Assembly (NCBI RefSeq): GCF_902506535.1
Contig: NZ_LR733825.1
Coordinates: forward strand, 437,206 to 501,205
Length of the DNA stretch: 64,000 nt
DNA from: Pseudomonas sp. 8Z
GTDB taxonomy: Bacteria; Pseudomonadota; Gammaproteobacteria; Pseudomonadales; Pseudomonadaceae
Direction: 5' to 3'
Below, piece by piece: positions 43,432 through 53,297 of the stretch; positions within the stretch are counted from its first letter, which is position 1, and every line of letters begins with the position of its first letter. A model generated the notes under the pieces. It saw nothing but the letters and a program-made list of their open reading frames with translations, did no database searches and was not told the origin of the DNA. A program made the position numbers and the translations under genes.

Positions 43432-44619
43432 ATGGTTCATCTGCCGCAAGTGAAAATCCCCGCTACCTACATCCGTGGCGGTACCAGCAAGGGCGTGTTC
43501 TTTCGCCTGCAGGATCTGCCCGAGCGCTGCCAGGTGCCAGGCGAGGCGCGTGACCGGTTATTCATGCGCGTCATCGGCAGTCCTGATCCCTATTCGGCGC
43601 ATATCGATGGTATGGGCGGTGCGACCTCGTCCACGTCGAAATGCGTGATCCTGTCGGCCAGCAGTCAGCCGGAGCATGATGTCGATTACCTCTATGGCCA
43701 GGTCTCCATCGACAAGGCCTTCGTCGACTGGAGTGGCAACTGCGGGAATCTGTCCACGGCAGCGGGGGCGTTCGCCGTCCATGCCGGTCTCGTGGACCCT
43801 GCGCGGATCCCGCAGAACGGTACCTGCGTGGTGCGCATCTGGCAGGCCAATATCCAGAAAACCATCATCGCCCATGTGCCGGTCAGCAATGGTCAGGTGC
43901 AGGAAACCGGCGACTTCGAGCTGGACGGCGTGACCTTTCCGGCGGCAGAGATCGTGCTGGAGTTCCTCGACCCGTCCGACGACGGCGAAGAGGGCGGCTC
44001 AATGTTCCCGACCGGCAACCTGATCGATGACCTCGAAGTGCCGGGTATCGGCACCTTCAAGGCGACCATGATCACCGCCGGTATCCCGACGATCTTCGTC
44101 AATGCCGAGGACATCGGCTACCAGGGCACCGAGCTGCGCGAGGCCATCAATGGTGATCCGGCGCAACTGGCGCGTTTCGAGCAGATCCGTATTGCCGGTG
44201 CGTTGCGCATGGGCCTGATCAAGACGGCCGAGGAGGCGGCGACCCGTCAGCACACGCCTAAGATCGCCTTCGTCAGCCCGTCCAAGGATTACCGCACCTC
44301 CAGCGGCAAGGATGTAAAAGCTGGCGATGTCGACCTGCTGGTGCGGGCGCTGTCCATGGGCAAGCTGCACCACGCGATGATGGGCACCTGCGCGGTGGCC
44401 ATCGGCACTGCGGCGGCGATACCGGGCACGTTGGTCAATCTGGCCGCTGGTGGCGGCGAGCGTGAAGCGGTGCGCTTCGGCCATCCGTCCGGCACCTTGC
44501 GGGTCGGTGCGCAGGCTCGTCTGGTCGATGGCCAGTGGACAGTGACCAAGGCCGTGATGAGCCGTAGTGCGCGCATTCTGATGGAAGGCTGGGTGCGGGT
44601 GCCGGGCGACAGCTTCTGA
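43432..44619 (+). CDS. prpF: 2-methylaconitate cis-trans isomerase PrpF
   Basis: Isomerises the AcnD product to 2-methyl-cis-aconitate. Diaminopimelate-epimerase-like fold; IPATYIRGGTSKGVFFR at the start and SGNCGNLSTAAGAFAV carry the family motifs. ATG 43432 (MVHLPQVKI) gives 395 residues; the frame is open to 43399 but within the repeat. Confidence 0.95.
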   Translation: MVHLPQVKIPATYIRGGTSKGVFFRLQDLPERCQVPGEARDRLFMRVIGSPDPYSAHIDGMGGATSSTSKCVILSASSQPEHDVDYLYGQVSIDKAFVDWSGNCGNLSTAAGAFAVHAGLVDPARIPQNGTCVVRIWQANIQKTIIAHVPVSNGQVQETGDFELDGVTFPAAEIVLEFLDPSDDGEEGGSMFPTGNLIDDLEVPGIGTFKATMITAGIPTIFVNAEDIGYQGTELREAINGDPAQLARFEQIRIAGALRMGLIKTAEEAATRQHTPKIAFVSPSKDYRTSSGKDVKAGDVDLLVRALSMGKLHHAMMGTCAVAIGTAAAIPGTLVNLAAGGGEREAVRFGHPSGTLRVGAQARLVDGQWTVTKAVMSRSARILMEGWVRVPGDSF

Positions 44620-44624
44620 GTTGC

Positions 44625-45254
44625 TCAGTGCTGGCTGGTGCCCAGCAACAGGCCGCCGGCTCCGACGAAGAAGGCGCCGGTGGTGCGATTGAGGTTGCGC
44701 ACACCGCGGGCGGTACGGATCAGGCGACGAATCTGCACGCCGAACAGTGCATACAGCAGCGAAGCGGCGTATTCCGCCAGCAGATAGGTCGTACCCAGAT
44801 AGAGAAACTGTTCGGCAGCCGGCTGATCCGGGCGGATGAACTGCGGGAAAATCGCCGCGAACAGCAGGATGGCCTTGGGGTTGCTGATGCCAATGAGAAA
44901 CTCCTGGCGCGTCGCCAGCCATAGAGTGCGCCTGGGTTGTGCGAAGCCCTGCTGTTCGTCCAGGGCGAAGGCGCGGCTACGCCAGGCACTGACACCCAGA
45001 TAGAGCAGGTAGGCGGCACCGACCCATTTGATCGCGGTGAACAATTGTTCGGAGGCCATCAGCATCGCGCCGAGGCCGACCGCCGAAATGAGCAGGAAGA
45101 AGGCGAACGCAATGACTCGACCCGTGGTCGCCAATACGGCGGTCGCCACACCATGGCGGATACCGTTGTTCATCGCGCAGAAGTTGTTGGGCCCTGGGGT
45201 AATGGCGATCAGGAGGGCGATCGGGGCGAACAGCAAGGCATCGTTGAGCGTCAT
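44625..45254 (-). CDS. LysE/RhtB-family amino acid exporter
   Basis: Inner-membrane transporter of 209 residues with about six hydrophobic segments. The N-terminal LLIAITPGPNNFCAMNNGIR matches the RhtB/LysE signature PGP, and ISNPKAILLFAAIFPQF is the second. Substrate unknown. It converges with prpF. Confidence 0.88.
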   Translation of the reverse strand: MTLNDALLFAPIALLIAITPGPNNFCAMNNGIRHGVATAVLATTGRVIAFAFFLLISAVGLGAMLMASEQLFTAIKWVGAAYLLYLGVSAWRSRAFALDEQQGFAQPRRTLWLATRQEFLIGISNPKAILLFAAIFPQFIRPDQPAAEQFLYLGTTYLLAEYAASLLYALFGVQIRRLIRTARGVRNLNRTTGAFFVGAGGLLLGTSQH

Positions 45255-45271
45255 GGCGGGCTCGCGAAAGA

Positions 45272-46090
45272 TTATTTGAGACGACGCTCGACGCCTTTTT
45301 CGACGAGGATCTTGGCCGAAATTTCCTCGACCGAGAAATGCGTGGAATTGATGAAGGCGATATTTTCGCGGCGGAACAAGCCTTCCACCTCACGCACTTC
45401 GAACTCGCACTGGGCGTAGCTGGCGTAGCGGCTGTTGGGCTTGCGTTCGTGGCGGATGGCAGTGAGGCGATCCGGGTCGATGGTCAGACCGAACAGTTTG
45501 TCGCGGTATTTTTTCAGTGACTCAGGAAGCAGCAGGCGCTCCATGTCGTCTTCGGTCAATGGGTAGTTGGCCGCGCGAATGCCATATTGCATAGCCATAT
45601 AAAGGCAGGTGGGCGTTTTGCCGCAGCGCGACACGCCGACCAGAATCAGATCGGCCTTGTCGTAATAGTGGGTGCGCGCGCCGTCATCGTTGTCCAGAGC
45701 GAAGTTGACCGCCTCGATACGCTCCATGTAATTGGAGTTCTGGCCGATGGAGTGCGATTTGCCCACGGAGTAGGAGGAGTGCGAGCTTAACTCCTGTTCC
45801 AGTGGTGAGAGAAAGGTGGAGAAAATGTCGATCATGAAACCATTGGCAGTATCGAGGATCGCACGAATATCGCGGTTGACGATGGTGTCGAAGATGATCG
45901 GGCGCACGCCGTCCCTTTCAGCGGCGGCATCGATTTGTTGTACCATGGCGCGCGCTTTATCGACGCTGTCGATATAAGGACGCGTGAGTTTGGTGAATTG
46001 AATATTCTCGAACTGCGCGAGCAAGCTCTGACCCAGGGTTTCGGCCGTGATGCCGGTGCCATCGGAGATGAAGAAAGCGGTTCGTTTCAT
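45272..46090 (-). CDS. ppsR: PEP synthase regulatory kinase/pyrophosphorylase PpsR
   Basis: DUF299 protein that switches PEP synthase off and on by ADP-dependent phosphorylation and phosphate-dependent dephosphorylation. The P-loop [10 protein letters not shown] (near residue 155) and the N-terminal [19 protein letters not shown] are conserved. Length is 272 residues. It is divergent from its target ppsA, 180 bases apart. Confidence 0.95.
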   Translation of the reverse strand: MKRTAFFISDGTGITAETLGQSLLAQFENIQFTKLTRPYIDSVDKARAMVQQIDAAAERDGVRPIIFDTIVNRDIRAILDTANGFMIDIFSTFLSPLEQELSSHSSYSVGKSHSIGQNSNYMERIEAVNFALDNDDGARTHYYDKADLILVGVSRCGKTPTCLYMAMQYGIRAANYPLTEDDMERLLLPESLKKYRDKLFGLTIDPDRLTAIRHERKPNSRYASYAQCEFEVREVEGLFRRENIAFINSTHFSVEEISAKILVEKGVERRLK

Positions 46091-46270
46091 TGTGCCAAAG
46101 GCCTTAAGCTGAGTTCGATTCTTGGCTATGATAGGCCGCGTTTTGCGCCGAGCCCACTGGGTTTCGGCATTGTTACTTATTCAAGGGCAAGGCCACAATC
46201 GCACGAATTTGCTCGTCCGACATTGCGCAGCCCACTGAGCTTTTCCAACACCGTTAGTGGAGAGATCACC

Positions 46271-48643
46271 TTGGTAGAGTACGTAGTTTCCCTCGATAAG
46301 CTCGGCGTCCACGATGTAGAGCATGTGGGGGGCAAAAACGCATCCCTCGGCGAGATGATCAGCAACCTGGCCGGTGCTGGTGTTTCGGTGCCCGGCGGTT
46401 TCGCCACTACGGCTCAGGCTTATCGCGATTTTCTCGAACAGAGCGGCCTGAACGCGCAAATTCACGCAGCGCTGGATAGCCTGGATGTCGATGACGTCAA
46501 CGCCCTGGCCAAGACCGGTGCGCAGATTCGCCAGTGGGTGATGGACGCCGAGTTTCCCGCCGAGCTGGACAAGCAGATTCGCGAAGCCTTCGCCATCATG
46601 AGTGCGGGCAACGACAATATGGCCGTGGCGGTGCGTTCCTCCGCTACCGCCGAAGACCTGCCGGATGCATCCTTCGCCGGCCAACAGGAAACCTTCCTCA
46701 ATATCCGTGGCGTAGACAACGTGATTCGCGCGACCAAGGAAGTGTTTGCCTCGCTTTTTAATGACCGCGCCATTGCCTACCGCGTGCACCAGGGTTTTGA
46801 CCACAAGCTGGTTGCCCTGTCCGCAGGCGTGCAGCGCATGGTGCGCTCGGAAACCGGCACCGCTGGTGTGATGTTCACCCTGGACACCGAGTCTGGCTTC
46901 CGTGACGTGGTGTTTATCACCGGCGCCTACGGCCTCGGCGAGACCGTGGTGCAGGGCGCGGTCAACCCTGACGAATTCTACGTGCATAAAACCACGCTGG
47001 AAGCTGGTCGTCCGGCGATCCTGCGGCGCAATCTAGGCAGCAAGGCGATCAAGATGATCTATGGCGACGAGGCGAAAGCCGGTCGTTCGGTCAAAACCGT
47101 CGACGTTGATCGCGCCGAGCGTGCACGTTTCTGCATCAGCGATGCCGAGGTCAGTGAGCTGGCCAAGCAGGCGCTGATCATCGAGAAACACTATGGCCGT
47201 CCAATGGATATCGAGTGGGCCAAGGACGGTGACGACGGCAAGCTGTACATCGTGCAGGCTCGCCCGGAAACCGTGAAGAGCCGCTCCAGCGCTACCGTGA
47301 TGGAACGCTACCTGCTGAAAGAGAAAGGCACCGTTCTGGTCGAAGGCCGCGCCATCGGCCAGCGCATTGGCGCCGGCAAGGTGCGGGTGATCCATGATGT
47401 GTCCGAGATGGATAAGGTGCAGCCCGGCGATGTGCTGGTCTCCGACATGACCGACCCGGACTGGGAGCCGGTGATGAAGCGTGCCAGCGCCATCGTCACC
47501 AACCGCGGCGGGCGTACCTGCCACGCGGCGATCATCGCCCGTGAGCTGGGTATTCCGGCCGTGGTCGGTTGCGGCAATGCCACCAGCGTGCTGAAGGATG
47601 GCCAGGGCGTTACCGTGTCCTGCGCCGAAGGCGATACCGGCTTCATCTTCGAAGGCGAGCTGGGCTTCGACATCCGCAAGAACTCGGTCGATGCCATGCC
47701 CGAGCTGCCGTTCAAGATCATGATGAACGTCGGTAACCCGGATCGTGCTTTTGACTTCGCCCAACTGCCGAACGAAGGTGTGGGTCTGGCTCGCCTGGAA
47801 TTCATCATCAACCGCATGATTGGTGTGCATCCGAAGGCGTTGCTGAACTTCGCCAGCCTGCCTACGGAGATCAAGGACAGCGTCGAAAAGCGTATCGCCG
47901 GTTACGGCGATCCAGTCGATTTCTATGTCGAGAAGCTGGTTGAGGGCATCAGTACCCTGGCTGCTGCCTTCTGGCCGAAGAAGGTCATCGTGCGCCTGTC
48001 GGACTTCAAGTCCAACGAATACGCCAACTTGATCGGCGGCAAACTGTACGAGCCGGAAGAAGAGAACCCAATGCTCGGCTTCCGTGGCGCTTCGCGCTAC
48101 ATCAGCGACTCCTTCCGCGACTGCTTCGAGCTCGAATGCCGCGCGCTGAAGAAGGTGCGTAACGAAATGGGCCTGACCAACGTAGAAATCATGGTGCCCT
48201 TCGTGCGTACCCTGGGTGAGGCCTCGCAAGTGGTCGAGCTGCTGGCCAGCAATGGCCTGGCCCGTGGTCAGGATGGCGTAAAGGTCATCATGATGTGCGA
48301 GTTGCCGTCCAACGCCCTGCTGGCTGATGAGTTCCTTGAGTTCTTCGACGGCTTCTCCATCGGTTCCAACGACCTGACCCAGTTAACCTTGGGCCTGGAT
48401 CGCGACTCCGGCATCGTCGCTCACTTGTTCGATGAGCGTAACCCAGCGGTGAAGAAGCTGCTGGCCAACGCCATCGCTGCTTGTAACAAGGCCGGCAAGT
48501 ACATCGGCATTTGCGGCCAGGGCCCATCGGATCACCCGGATCTGGCCAAGTGGCTGATGGAGCAGGGGATCGAAAGCGTCTCGCTGAACCCTGATTCGGT
48601 GCTCGATACCTGGTTCTTCCTGGCCGAAGGCACATCTGCCTAA
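46271..48643 (+). CDS. ppsA: Phosphoenolpyruvate synthase
   Basis: Makes PEP from pyruvate and ATP for gluconeogenesis. The start is TTG 46271 (then [20 protein letters not shown]), with GGAGAG 6 bases upstream, giving 790 residues; the long open frame from 45935 is not coding. The ATP-grasp domain, the phosphohistidine motif [15 protein letters not shown] and the C-terminal PEP domain with [16 protein letters not shown] are complete. Confidence 0.96.
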   Translation: MVEYVVSLDKLGVHDVEHVGGKNASLGEMISNLAGAGVSVPGGFATTAQAYRDFLEQSGLNAQIHAALDSLDVDDVNALAKTGAQIRQWVMDAEFPAELDKQIREAFAIMSAGNDNMAVAVRSSATAEDLPDASFAGQQETFLNIRGVDNVIRATKEVFASLFNDRAIAYRVHQGFDHKLVALSAGVQRMVRSETGTAGVMFTLDTESGFRDVVFITGAYGLGETVVQGAVNPDEFYVHKTTLEAGRPAILRRNLGSKAIKMIYGDEAKAGRSVKTVDVDRAERARFCISDAEVSELAKQALIIEKHYGRPMDIEWAKDGDDGKLYIVQARPETVKSRSSATVMERYLLKEKGTVLVEGRAIGQRIGAGKVRVIHDVSEMDKVQPGDVLVSDMTDPDWEPVMKRASAIVTNRGGRTCHAAIIARELGIPAVVGCGNATSVLKDGQGVTVSCAEGDTGFIFEGELGFDIRKNSVDAMPELPFKIMMNVGNPDRAFDFAQLPNEGVGLARLEFIINRMIGVHPKALLNFASLPTEIKDSVEKRIAGYGDPVDFYVEKLVEGISTLAAAFWPKKVIVRLSDFKSNEYANLIGGKLYEPEEENPMLGFRGASRYISDSFRDCFELECRALKKVRNEMGLTNVEIMVPFVRTLGEASQVVELLASNGLARGQDGVKVIMMCELPSNALLADEFLEFFDGFSIGSNDLTQLTLGLDRDSGIVAHLFDERNPAVKKLLANAIAACNKAGKYIGICGQGPSDHPDLAKWLMEQGIESVSLNPDSVLDTWFFLAEGTSA

Positions 48644-48660
48644 GCGTTGCTGCTGGTGAC

Positions 48661-48687
48661 AAAAGGGCGGGTTTAACCCGCCCTTTT
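48661..48687 (+). terminator. Intrinsic terminator after ppsA
   Basis: AAAAGGGCGGGTTTAACCCG continues to CCCTTTTT: a GGGCGGGTT/AACCCGCCC stem with five T. Confidence 0.9.
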
Positions 48688-48767
48688 TCGTGCTTGGCGT
48701 AACGGCTTTAGAGCTCGTTGCGAGTTTGGTTTTTTCATGGCAAGTCGCCTGTGCGGTCGTTCGATTC

Positions 48768-49754
48768 ATGCAAAGCAGCAGTGAGCTTTTCCCCGTCGCA
48801 CTGATCAGCGCCGAGTTGCGCGCAGATCTGAGTGAAGATATTTACCGTCTCAAACCCAACAACAGTCCAGACTCCAGCGTTGAACTGGCGCTGACCCGAT
48901 TGGGGCTGGCCAGCGAGCTGGCGACACGCGGTACGCCAGTGGTGTTACTGCATGGCAGCTTTTCCAACCGGCGTTTCTGGTACTCGCCCCGAGGTATTGG
49001 TTTAGGCGCCTACCTGGCGCGTGCCGGTTTCGATGTCTGGATCGCCGAGATGCGTGGCCATGGTCTGTCACCGCGCAATGAGCGCTACCGGGACAATACT
49101 GTGGCGCAGTACGTGCGTTATGACCTGCCAGCCATTGCCGAATTTGTCTATGAGCAGACCGGGCAGGCGGCGCATTGGTTGGGGCATTCCCTTGGTGGGG
49201 TAACTCTGGCTGCAGCGCTCGGTGCGGGATATTTGGATGGGCGGCGGGTTTGCTCGGCCGCTCTTTTTGGCAGCCAAGTCAGCCGACTGTACTGGCCGCT
49301 CAAGTTGCCGCCGGTGGAGTGGGGCGCGCGGCTATTGTTACGCGCGTTTCCTTACTTATCCGGCAGGCGGCTCAAACGTGGGCCGGAAGACGAGCCCATT
49401 GGCATTGCCCGAGAGACGTTGCGCAGACTGGGCCTGTTTGGACGTTTTGGTGACCATGAGCAGGACTGGTGGGGTGGTCTGGCACAGGTGCGCTTGCCGA
49501 TTCTGGCCGTAAGCGCGGCAGGTGATCAGCAGGATCCGGCCTGGGCCTGCCGCAAGCTGTTGCAGCAATGCAGTGCCGCGCCTACAGCCTTTCTCCTTTT
49601 GGCCAAGGCGCGTGGATTTTCCAGTGACTTTGGCCATGTCGAGATGCTGGTTAGTAAGGACGCGCAACGAGAGGTTTGGCCTTGTGTCGAGCATTGGTTA
49701 AGGCATCTGCAGTTGCCGCCGGAGTTGGATAGTTCGCGCGAAGTCGGGGTATGA
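48768..49754 (+). CDS. Alpha/beta hydrolase
   Basis: Esterase/lipase-like fold, about 328 residues from ATG 48768. VVLLHGSFSNRRFW (oxyanion HG), GFDVWIAEMRGHGLSP, the nucleophile elbow LGHSLGGV and a late FGHVEML His are visible. No clear ribosome site is seen, so the start is uncertain; an upstream GTG is possible. A hydrolase at this position next to ppsA is known in P. aeruginosa. Substrate unknown. Confidence 0.82.
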   Translation: MQSSSELFPVALISAELRADLSEDIYRLKPNNSPDSSVELALTRLGLASELATRGTPVVLLHGSFSNRRFWYSPRGIGLGAYLARAGFDVWIAEMRGHGLSPRNERYRDNTVAQYVRYDLPAIAEFVYEQTGQAAHWLGHSLGGVTLAAALGAGYLDGRRVCSAALFGSQVSRLYWPLKLPPVEWGARLLLRAFPYLSGRRLKRGPEDEPIGIARETLRRLGLFGRFGDHEQDWWGGLAQVRLPILAVSAAGDQQDPAWACRKLLQQCSAAPTAFLLLAKARGFSSDFGHVEMLVSKDAQREVWPCVEHWLRHLQLPPELDSSREVGV

Positions 49755-49913
49755 CGGCGTTTCTTCGGGCATGGCTTCTCGGTAAGATGTGACGCCTGCA
49801 GTCGCTACGGTCATTCTCCGGGCGATCTGTCGAGACAATGTTCGTCAAGCGTTGTCTCAGCTACATCTTGGTGCGCGCTGATGCCTGCCATCCCTGCTCA
49901 AAGGAGTCTTGTC

Positions 49914-50402
49914 ATGCACTACATCACCCCAGATCTATGCGATGCCTACCCGGAACTGGTGCAAGTGGTCGAGCCGATGTTCGCCAACTACGGTGGTCGA
50001 GACTCCTTCGGTGGACAGATCGTCACCATCAAATGTCATGAAGACAACTCCCTGGTCAAGGAGCAGGTCGATCAACCTGGGCAGGGCAGAGTGCTGGTAG
50101 TCGATGGCGGTGGTTCGCTGCGTCGTGCGTTATTGGGCGACATGCTGGCCGAGAAAGCGGCGAAAAATGGTTGGGAAGGGATCGTGGTATACGGCTGCAT
50201 CCGTGATGTCGATGTCATCGCTCAGACCCATCTGGGTGTGCAGGCCATAGGCAGTCATCCAATGAAAACCGATAAACGTGGCATCGGCGATCTCAATGTC
50301 GCAGTGACCTTTGGTGGTGTGACGTTCAGGCCGGGCGACTATGTGTATGCCGATAACAACGGCATCATCGTTGCCCCGCAAGCCTTGAGCATGCCGGAAT
50401 AA
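49914..50402 (+). CDS. rraA: RraA-like protein (ribonuclease E activity regulator fold)
   Basis: A 162-residue protein of the RraA/MenG-like fold, some members of which inhibit RNase E and others act as aldolases. ATG 49914 ([14 protein letters not shown]) has AAGGAG 7 bases upstream. [20 protein letters not shown] and GIRDVD-like [10 protein letters not shown] are family motifs. cmaX follows after 3 bases. Confidence 0.92.
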   Translation: MHYITPDLCDAYPELVQVVEPMFANYGGRDSFGGQIVTIKCHEDNSLVKEQVDQPGQGRVLVVDGGGSLRRALLGDMLAEKAAKNGWEGIVVYGCIRDVDVIAQTHLGVQAIGSHPMKTDKRGIGDLNVAVTFGGVTFRPGDYVYADNNGIIVAPQALSMPE

Positions 50403-50405
50403 ACC

Positions 50406-51392
50406 ATGGTGGAGCAGAACACGGCTTTGCTGCATGCCTTTGTCCTCGATGGTCTTGGTGGTGCGCGGAGTATTGATCGGCAACGTCTCGATGATCTCCA
50501 GCTCGGCGAACAGGAAAGCCTTTGGCTGCATTGGGATCGTAGCCAGCCACAGGCGCAGCGTTGGTTGCGTGAAAACAGCGGGTTAGATGAGTTCAGTTGC
50601 GACCTGTTGCTGGAGGAAAACACCCGGCCTCGTTTGTTGCCGTTACCAGACAACGAGTTGCTGGTGTTCTTGCGAGGCATCAACCGTAATCCGGGTGCCG
50701 AGCCTGAAGACATGGTCTCGGTGCGTATCTTCGCTGACGCACGGCGGGTCATCTCCTTGCGTTTGCGTCCATTGCTGGCCACTGATGCCCTGATTGCTGA
50801 CCTGCAGGTCGGCAAGGGGCCGCGTACGGCGTCCGAGCTGCTTCTGGAGCTGGCTAGACACCTGACTAACCGCGTTGACGAGCTGATCGCCGAGCTTAGC
50901 GAACAGCTTGACCAGGAAGAGGACCGGTTGGATGCCGACGAGCGTTATCGTCCAGACCACAGCCTTATGTTGCAGGTGCGCCGACGGGCGGCGAGTCTGC
51001 GCCGCTTCCTGGCGCCACAGCGAGATTTGTACGCACAGCTTGCACGCAATCGTCAGCCCTGGTTCGTCGAGGATGATGACGACTACTGGAATGAGCTGAA
51101 CAACCGTCTTACACGTTATCTGGAAGAACTGGAACTGGTGCGCGAGCGGGTCAGCTTGGTGCTGGAAGCCGAGAGCCAGCGTATGAGTGAGCGGATGAAC
51201 CGCATCATGTACCGCTTTACCGTCATTACCGGGATGTTCCTGCCCCTGACCTTTATCACGGGGCTGCTTGGTATCAATGTCGGCGGCATACCAGGGGCGG
51301 ATAACCCCACCGGATTTCTCGTTGCCTGTGGCCTGATGGTGCTACTGGCTGTCGTCCAATTGCTGCTCTACCGCCGCTGGCGCTGGTTGTGA
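50406..51392 (+). CDS. cmaX: CorA-family metal transporter CmaX
   Basis: A 328-residue CorA/ZntB-type channel: long acidic cytoplasmic domain, then two membrane helices at the C terminus. The loop motif reads LLGINVGG, GIN rather than the CorA GMN, a form seen in the ZntB branch. It heads the cmaX-crfX-cmpX-sigX-oprF cluster of envelope stress genes. Confidence 0.92.
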   Translation: MVEQNTALLHAFVLDGLGGARSIDRQRLDDLQLGEQESLWLHWDRSQPQAQRWLRENSGLDEFSCDLLLEENTRPRLLPLPDNELLVFLRGINRNPGAEPEDMVSVRIFADARRVISLRLRPLLATDALIADLQVGKGPRTASELLLELARHLTNRVDELIAELSEQLDQEEDRLDADERYRPDHSLMLQVRRRAASLRRFLAPQRDLYAQLARNRQPWFVEDDDDYWNELNNRLTRYLEELELVRERVSLVLEAESQRMSERMNRIMYRFTVITGMFLPLTFITGLLGINVGGIPGADNPTGFLVACGLMVLLAVVQLLLYRRWRWL

Positions 51393-51447
51393 ACTGTGAC
51401 CCGCTCTGGCGCTCTGGCGTCTAGGACAAACAGTCTGTGAGGTGCCC

Positions 51448-51690
51448 ATGCACGATCCATTCGAAGAATCCCTGCGCGATTTGCTCAAGGCGACGCCATC
51501 CGCTCGCGATGACGACGCCTGCCTGCATCGGGTGCTGAAAACCGCCAATCGTCAGGTTGGCGCCGGTGATCTGTTCAGCCTGCTGGGCCACTGGCTGCAG
51601 GCGCTCATGATCGCCTTGAATAATGGCTCGGCGCACGTGGCGCCGGTGCGCCGTAACTCATCCTCCGCTTCTGCTGATAAGGCCGATTGA
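51448..51690 (+). CDS. crfX: CrfX protein
   Basis: An 80-residue protein of unknown function that lies between cmaX and cmpX in Pseudomonas. I chose ATG 51448 (MHDPFEESLRDLL), with GAGGTG 5 bases upstream; ATG 51442 overlaps that site. cmpX starts 1 base after its stop. Confidence 0.85.
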   Translation: MHDPFEESLRDLLKATPSARDDDACLHRVLKTANRQVGAGDLFSLLGHWLQALMIALNNGSAHVAPVRRNSSSASADKAD

Positions 51691-51691
51691 A

Positions 51692-52516
51692 ATGGAACTC
51701 GACCCCTGGACTCAAAGCCTGATTTCCGCCATGACCGCCCTGTGGACCAAGGTGGCGGGGTTCATTCCCAATCTGTTCGTCGCTCTGGTACTGGTGCTGC
51801 TGGGTTTCGTCGTGGCCAAGCTGCTCGACACCTTACTGTCCAAGCTGCTGAACAAGGTCGGCCTTGATCGATTGATGACCGGTACCGGTCTGACCAAGAT
51901 GCTGTCTCGTGCGGGCATCCAGGTTTCGGTTTCGACTCTGATCGGCAAGATCGTTTACTGGTTCGTGCTGCTGATTTTCCTGGTCTCGGCGGCTGAGTCG
52001 CTCGGCCTGCAGCGCATTTCCTCGACCCTCGATGTGCTGGCCTTGTATCTGCCCAAGGTATTTGGTGCGGCGTTGGTATTGCTCGCGGGCGTGCTTCTGG
52101 CGCAACTAGTCAGCAGCTTGGTGCGTGGCGCGGCGGATGGTGTCGGGTTGGAGTATGCGCAAGGGCTTGGTCGAGTGGCTCAGGGCCTGGTCATCATCAT
52201 CAGCATCTCCGTGGCTATTGGCCAGTTGGAGGTCAAGACCGACCTACTCAACAATGTCATTGCCATCGTGTTGATTTCCGTGGGGTTGGCGGTTGCGCTG
52301 GCACTTGGTCTGGGCAGTCGGGAAATCGCCAGCCAGATTCTGGCGGGCATCTATGTGCGCGAGTTGTATCAGGTCGGGCAACAAGTGAGCGTCGGTGAGG
52401 TCGAAGGCCAGATCGAGGAGATCGGTACAGTGAAAACCATTCTACTGACCGACTCTGGAGAGCTGGTTTCAGTGGCCAATCGAGTGATGCTTGAGCAACG
52501 CGTGAACAGCCGCTGA
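51692..52516 (+). CDS. cmpX: Mechanosensitive-channel-like membrane protein CmpX
   Basis: A 274-residue membrane protein with three or more helices followed by a small soluble MscS-like beta domain (SVGEVEGQIEEIGTVKTILL). In Pseudomonas cmpX affects SigX activity and membrane homeostasis. ATG 51692 is 1 base after crfX; frames further upstream overlap it. Confidence 0.92.
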   Translation: MELDPWTQSLISAMTALWTKVAGFIPNLFVALVLVLLGFVVAKLLDTLLSKLLNKVGLDRLMTGTGLTKMLSRAGIQVSVSTLIGKIVYWFVLLIFLVSAAESLGLQRISSTLDVLALYLPKVFGAALVLLAGVLLAQLVSSLVRGAADGVGLEYAQGLGRVAQGLVIIISISVAIGQLEVKTDLLNNVIAIVLISVGLAVALALGLGSREIASQILAGIYVRELYQVGQQVSVGEVEGQIEEIGTVKTILLTDSGELVSVANRVMLEQRVNSR

Positions 52517-52598
52517 CGCCAATCTGGTATTTTATGTAGCTGCCCGGCCGGGATGACCTGCTGGGCACTTTTCGTCCTGTCCGTCGGCCCGACCTGTT

Positions 52599-53189
52599 TT
52601 GAACAAAGCTCAAACCCTGCCTACGCGTTATGACCCCCGCGAGCTCACCGATGAAGAGCTGGTGGCGCGCGCTCACGACGAGCTGTTCCATATAACCCGT
52701 GCTTATGAAGAGCTGATGCGGCGTTATCAGCGCACGCTATTTAATGTGTGCGCCCGTTATTTAGGGAACGAAAGAGATGCCGACGATGTCTGTCAGGAGG
52801 TCATGCTCAAGGTGTTGTATGGCCTGAAGAACTTTGAGGGAAAGTCCAAGTTCAAAACTTGGCTGTACAGCATCACCTATAACGAGTGCATTACGCAGTA
52901 TCGAAAAGAGCGTAGAAAACGTCGCTTGATCGATGCATTAAGTTTGGATCCGCTTGAAGAAGCGTCCGACGAAAAGGCTCCAAAAGTAGAGGAGCGTGGC
53001 GGTCTGGATCGTTGGTTGGTGCACGTCAACCCGATTGATCGCGAGATTCTGGTGCTACGTTTTGTCGCAGAACTCGAGTTTCAAGAGATTGCCGACATCA
53101 TGCACATGGGCTTGAGCGCCACGAAAATGCGCTACAAGCGAGCATTGGATCGATTGCGCGATAATTTTTCGGAAACATCTGAAACTTAG
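52599..53189 (+). CDS. sigX: ECF sigma factor SigX
   Basis: ECF sigma factor controlling oprF, fatty-acid and envelope genes. Region 2 shows YQRTLFNVCARYLGNERDAD and region 4 LEFQEIADIMHMGLSATKMR. The start is TTG 52599 (then NKAQTLPTRYDPREL), matching the family N terminus; length is 196 residues. oprF follows after a hairpin. Confidence 0.95.
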   Translation: MNKAQTLPTRYDPRELTDEELVARAHDELFHITRAYEELMRRYQRTLFNVCARYLGNERDADDVCQEVMLKVLYGLKNFEGKSKFKTWLYSITYNECITQYRKERRKRRLIDALSLDPLEEASDEKAPKVEERGGLDRWLVHVNPIDREILVLRFVAELEFQEIADIMHMGLSATKMRYKRALDRLRDNFSETSET

Positions 53190-53240
53190 TTCAGCTTTCC
53201 GACCACTAAGGGAAGGGCGAATCCTGATAATATCGCCGCC

Positions 53241-53269
53241 AAGTTGCCACCTGCCGTACTAGGCAACTT
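53241..53269 (+). terminator. Hairpin between sigX and oprF
   Basis: AAGTTGCC and GGCAACTT form an 8-bp stem with a 13-base loop, followed by ATTAA rather than a strong T run. It could partly end sigX transcripts or stabilise the oprF mRNA. Confidence 0.55.
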
Positions 53270-53297
53270 ATTAACCATCAAGATGGGGATTTAACGG

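Noticed and set aside
45935..46270. N-terminal extension of ppsA overlapping ppsR
   Set aside because: The PpsA family starts at [11 protein letters not shown], and a ribosome site precedes TTG 46271.
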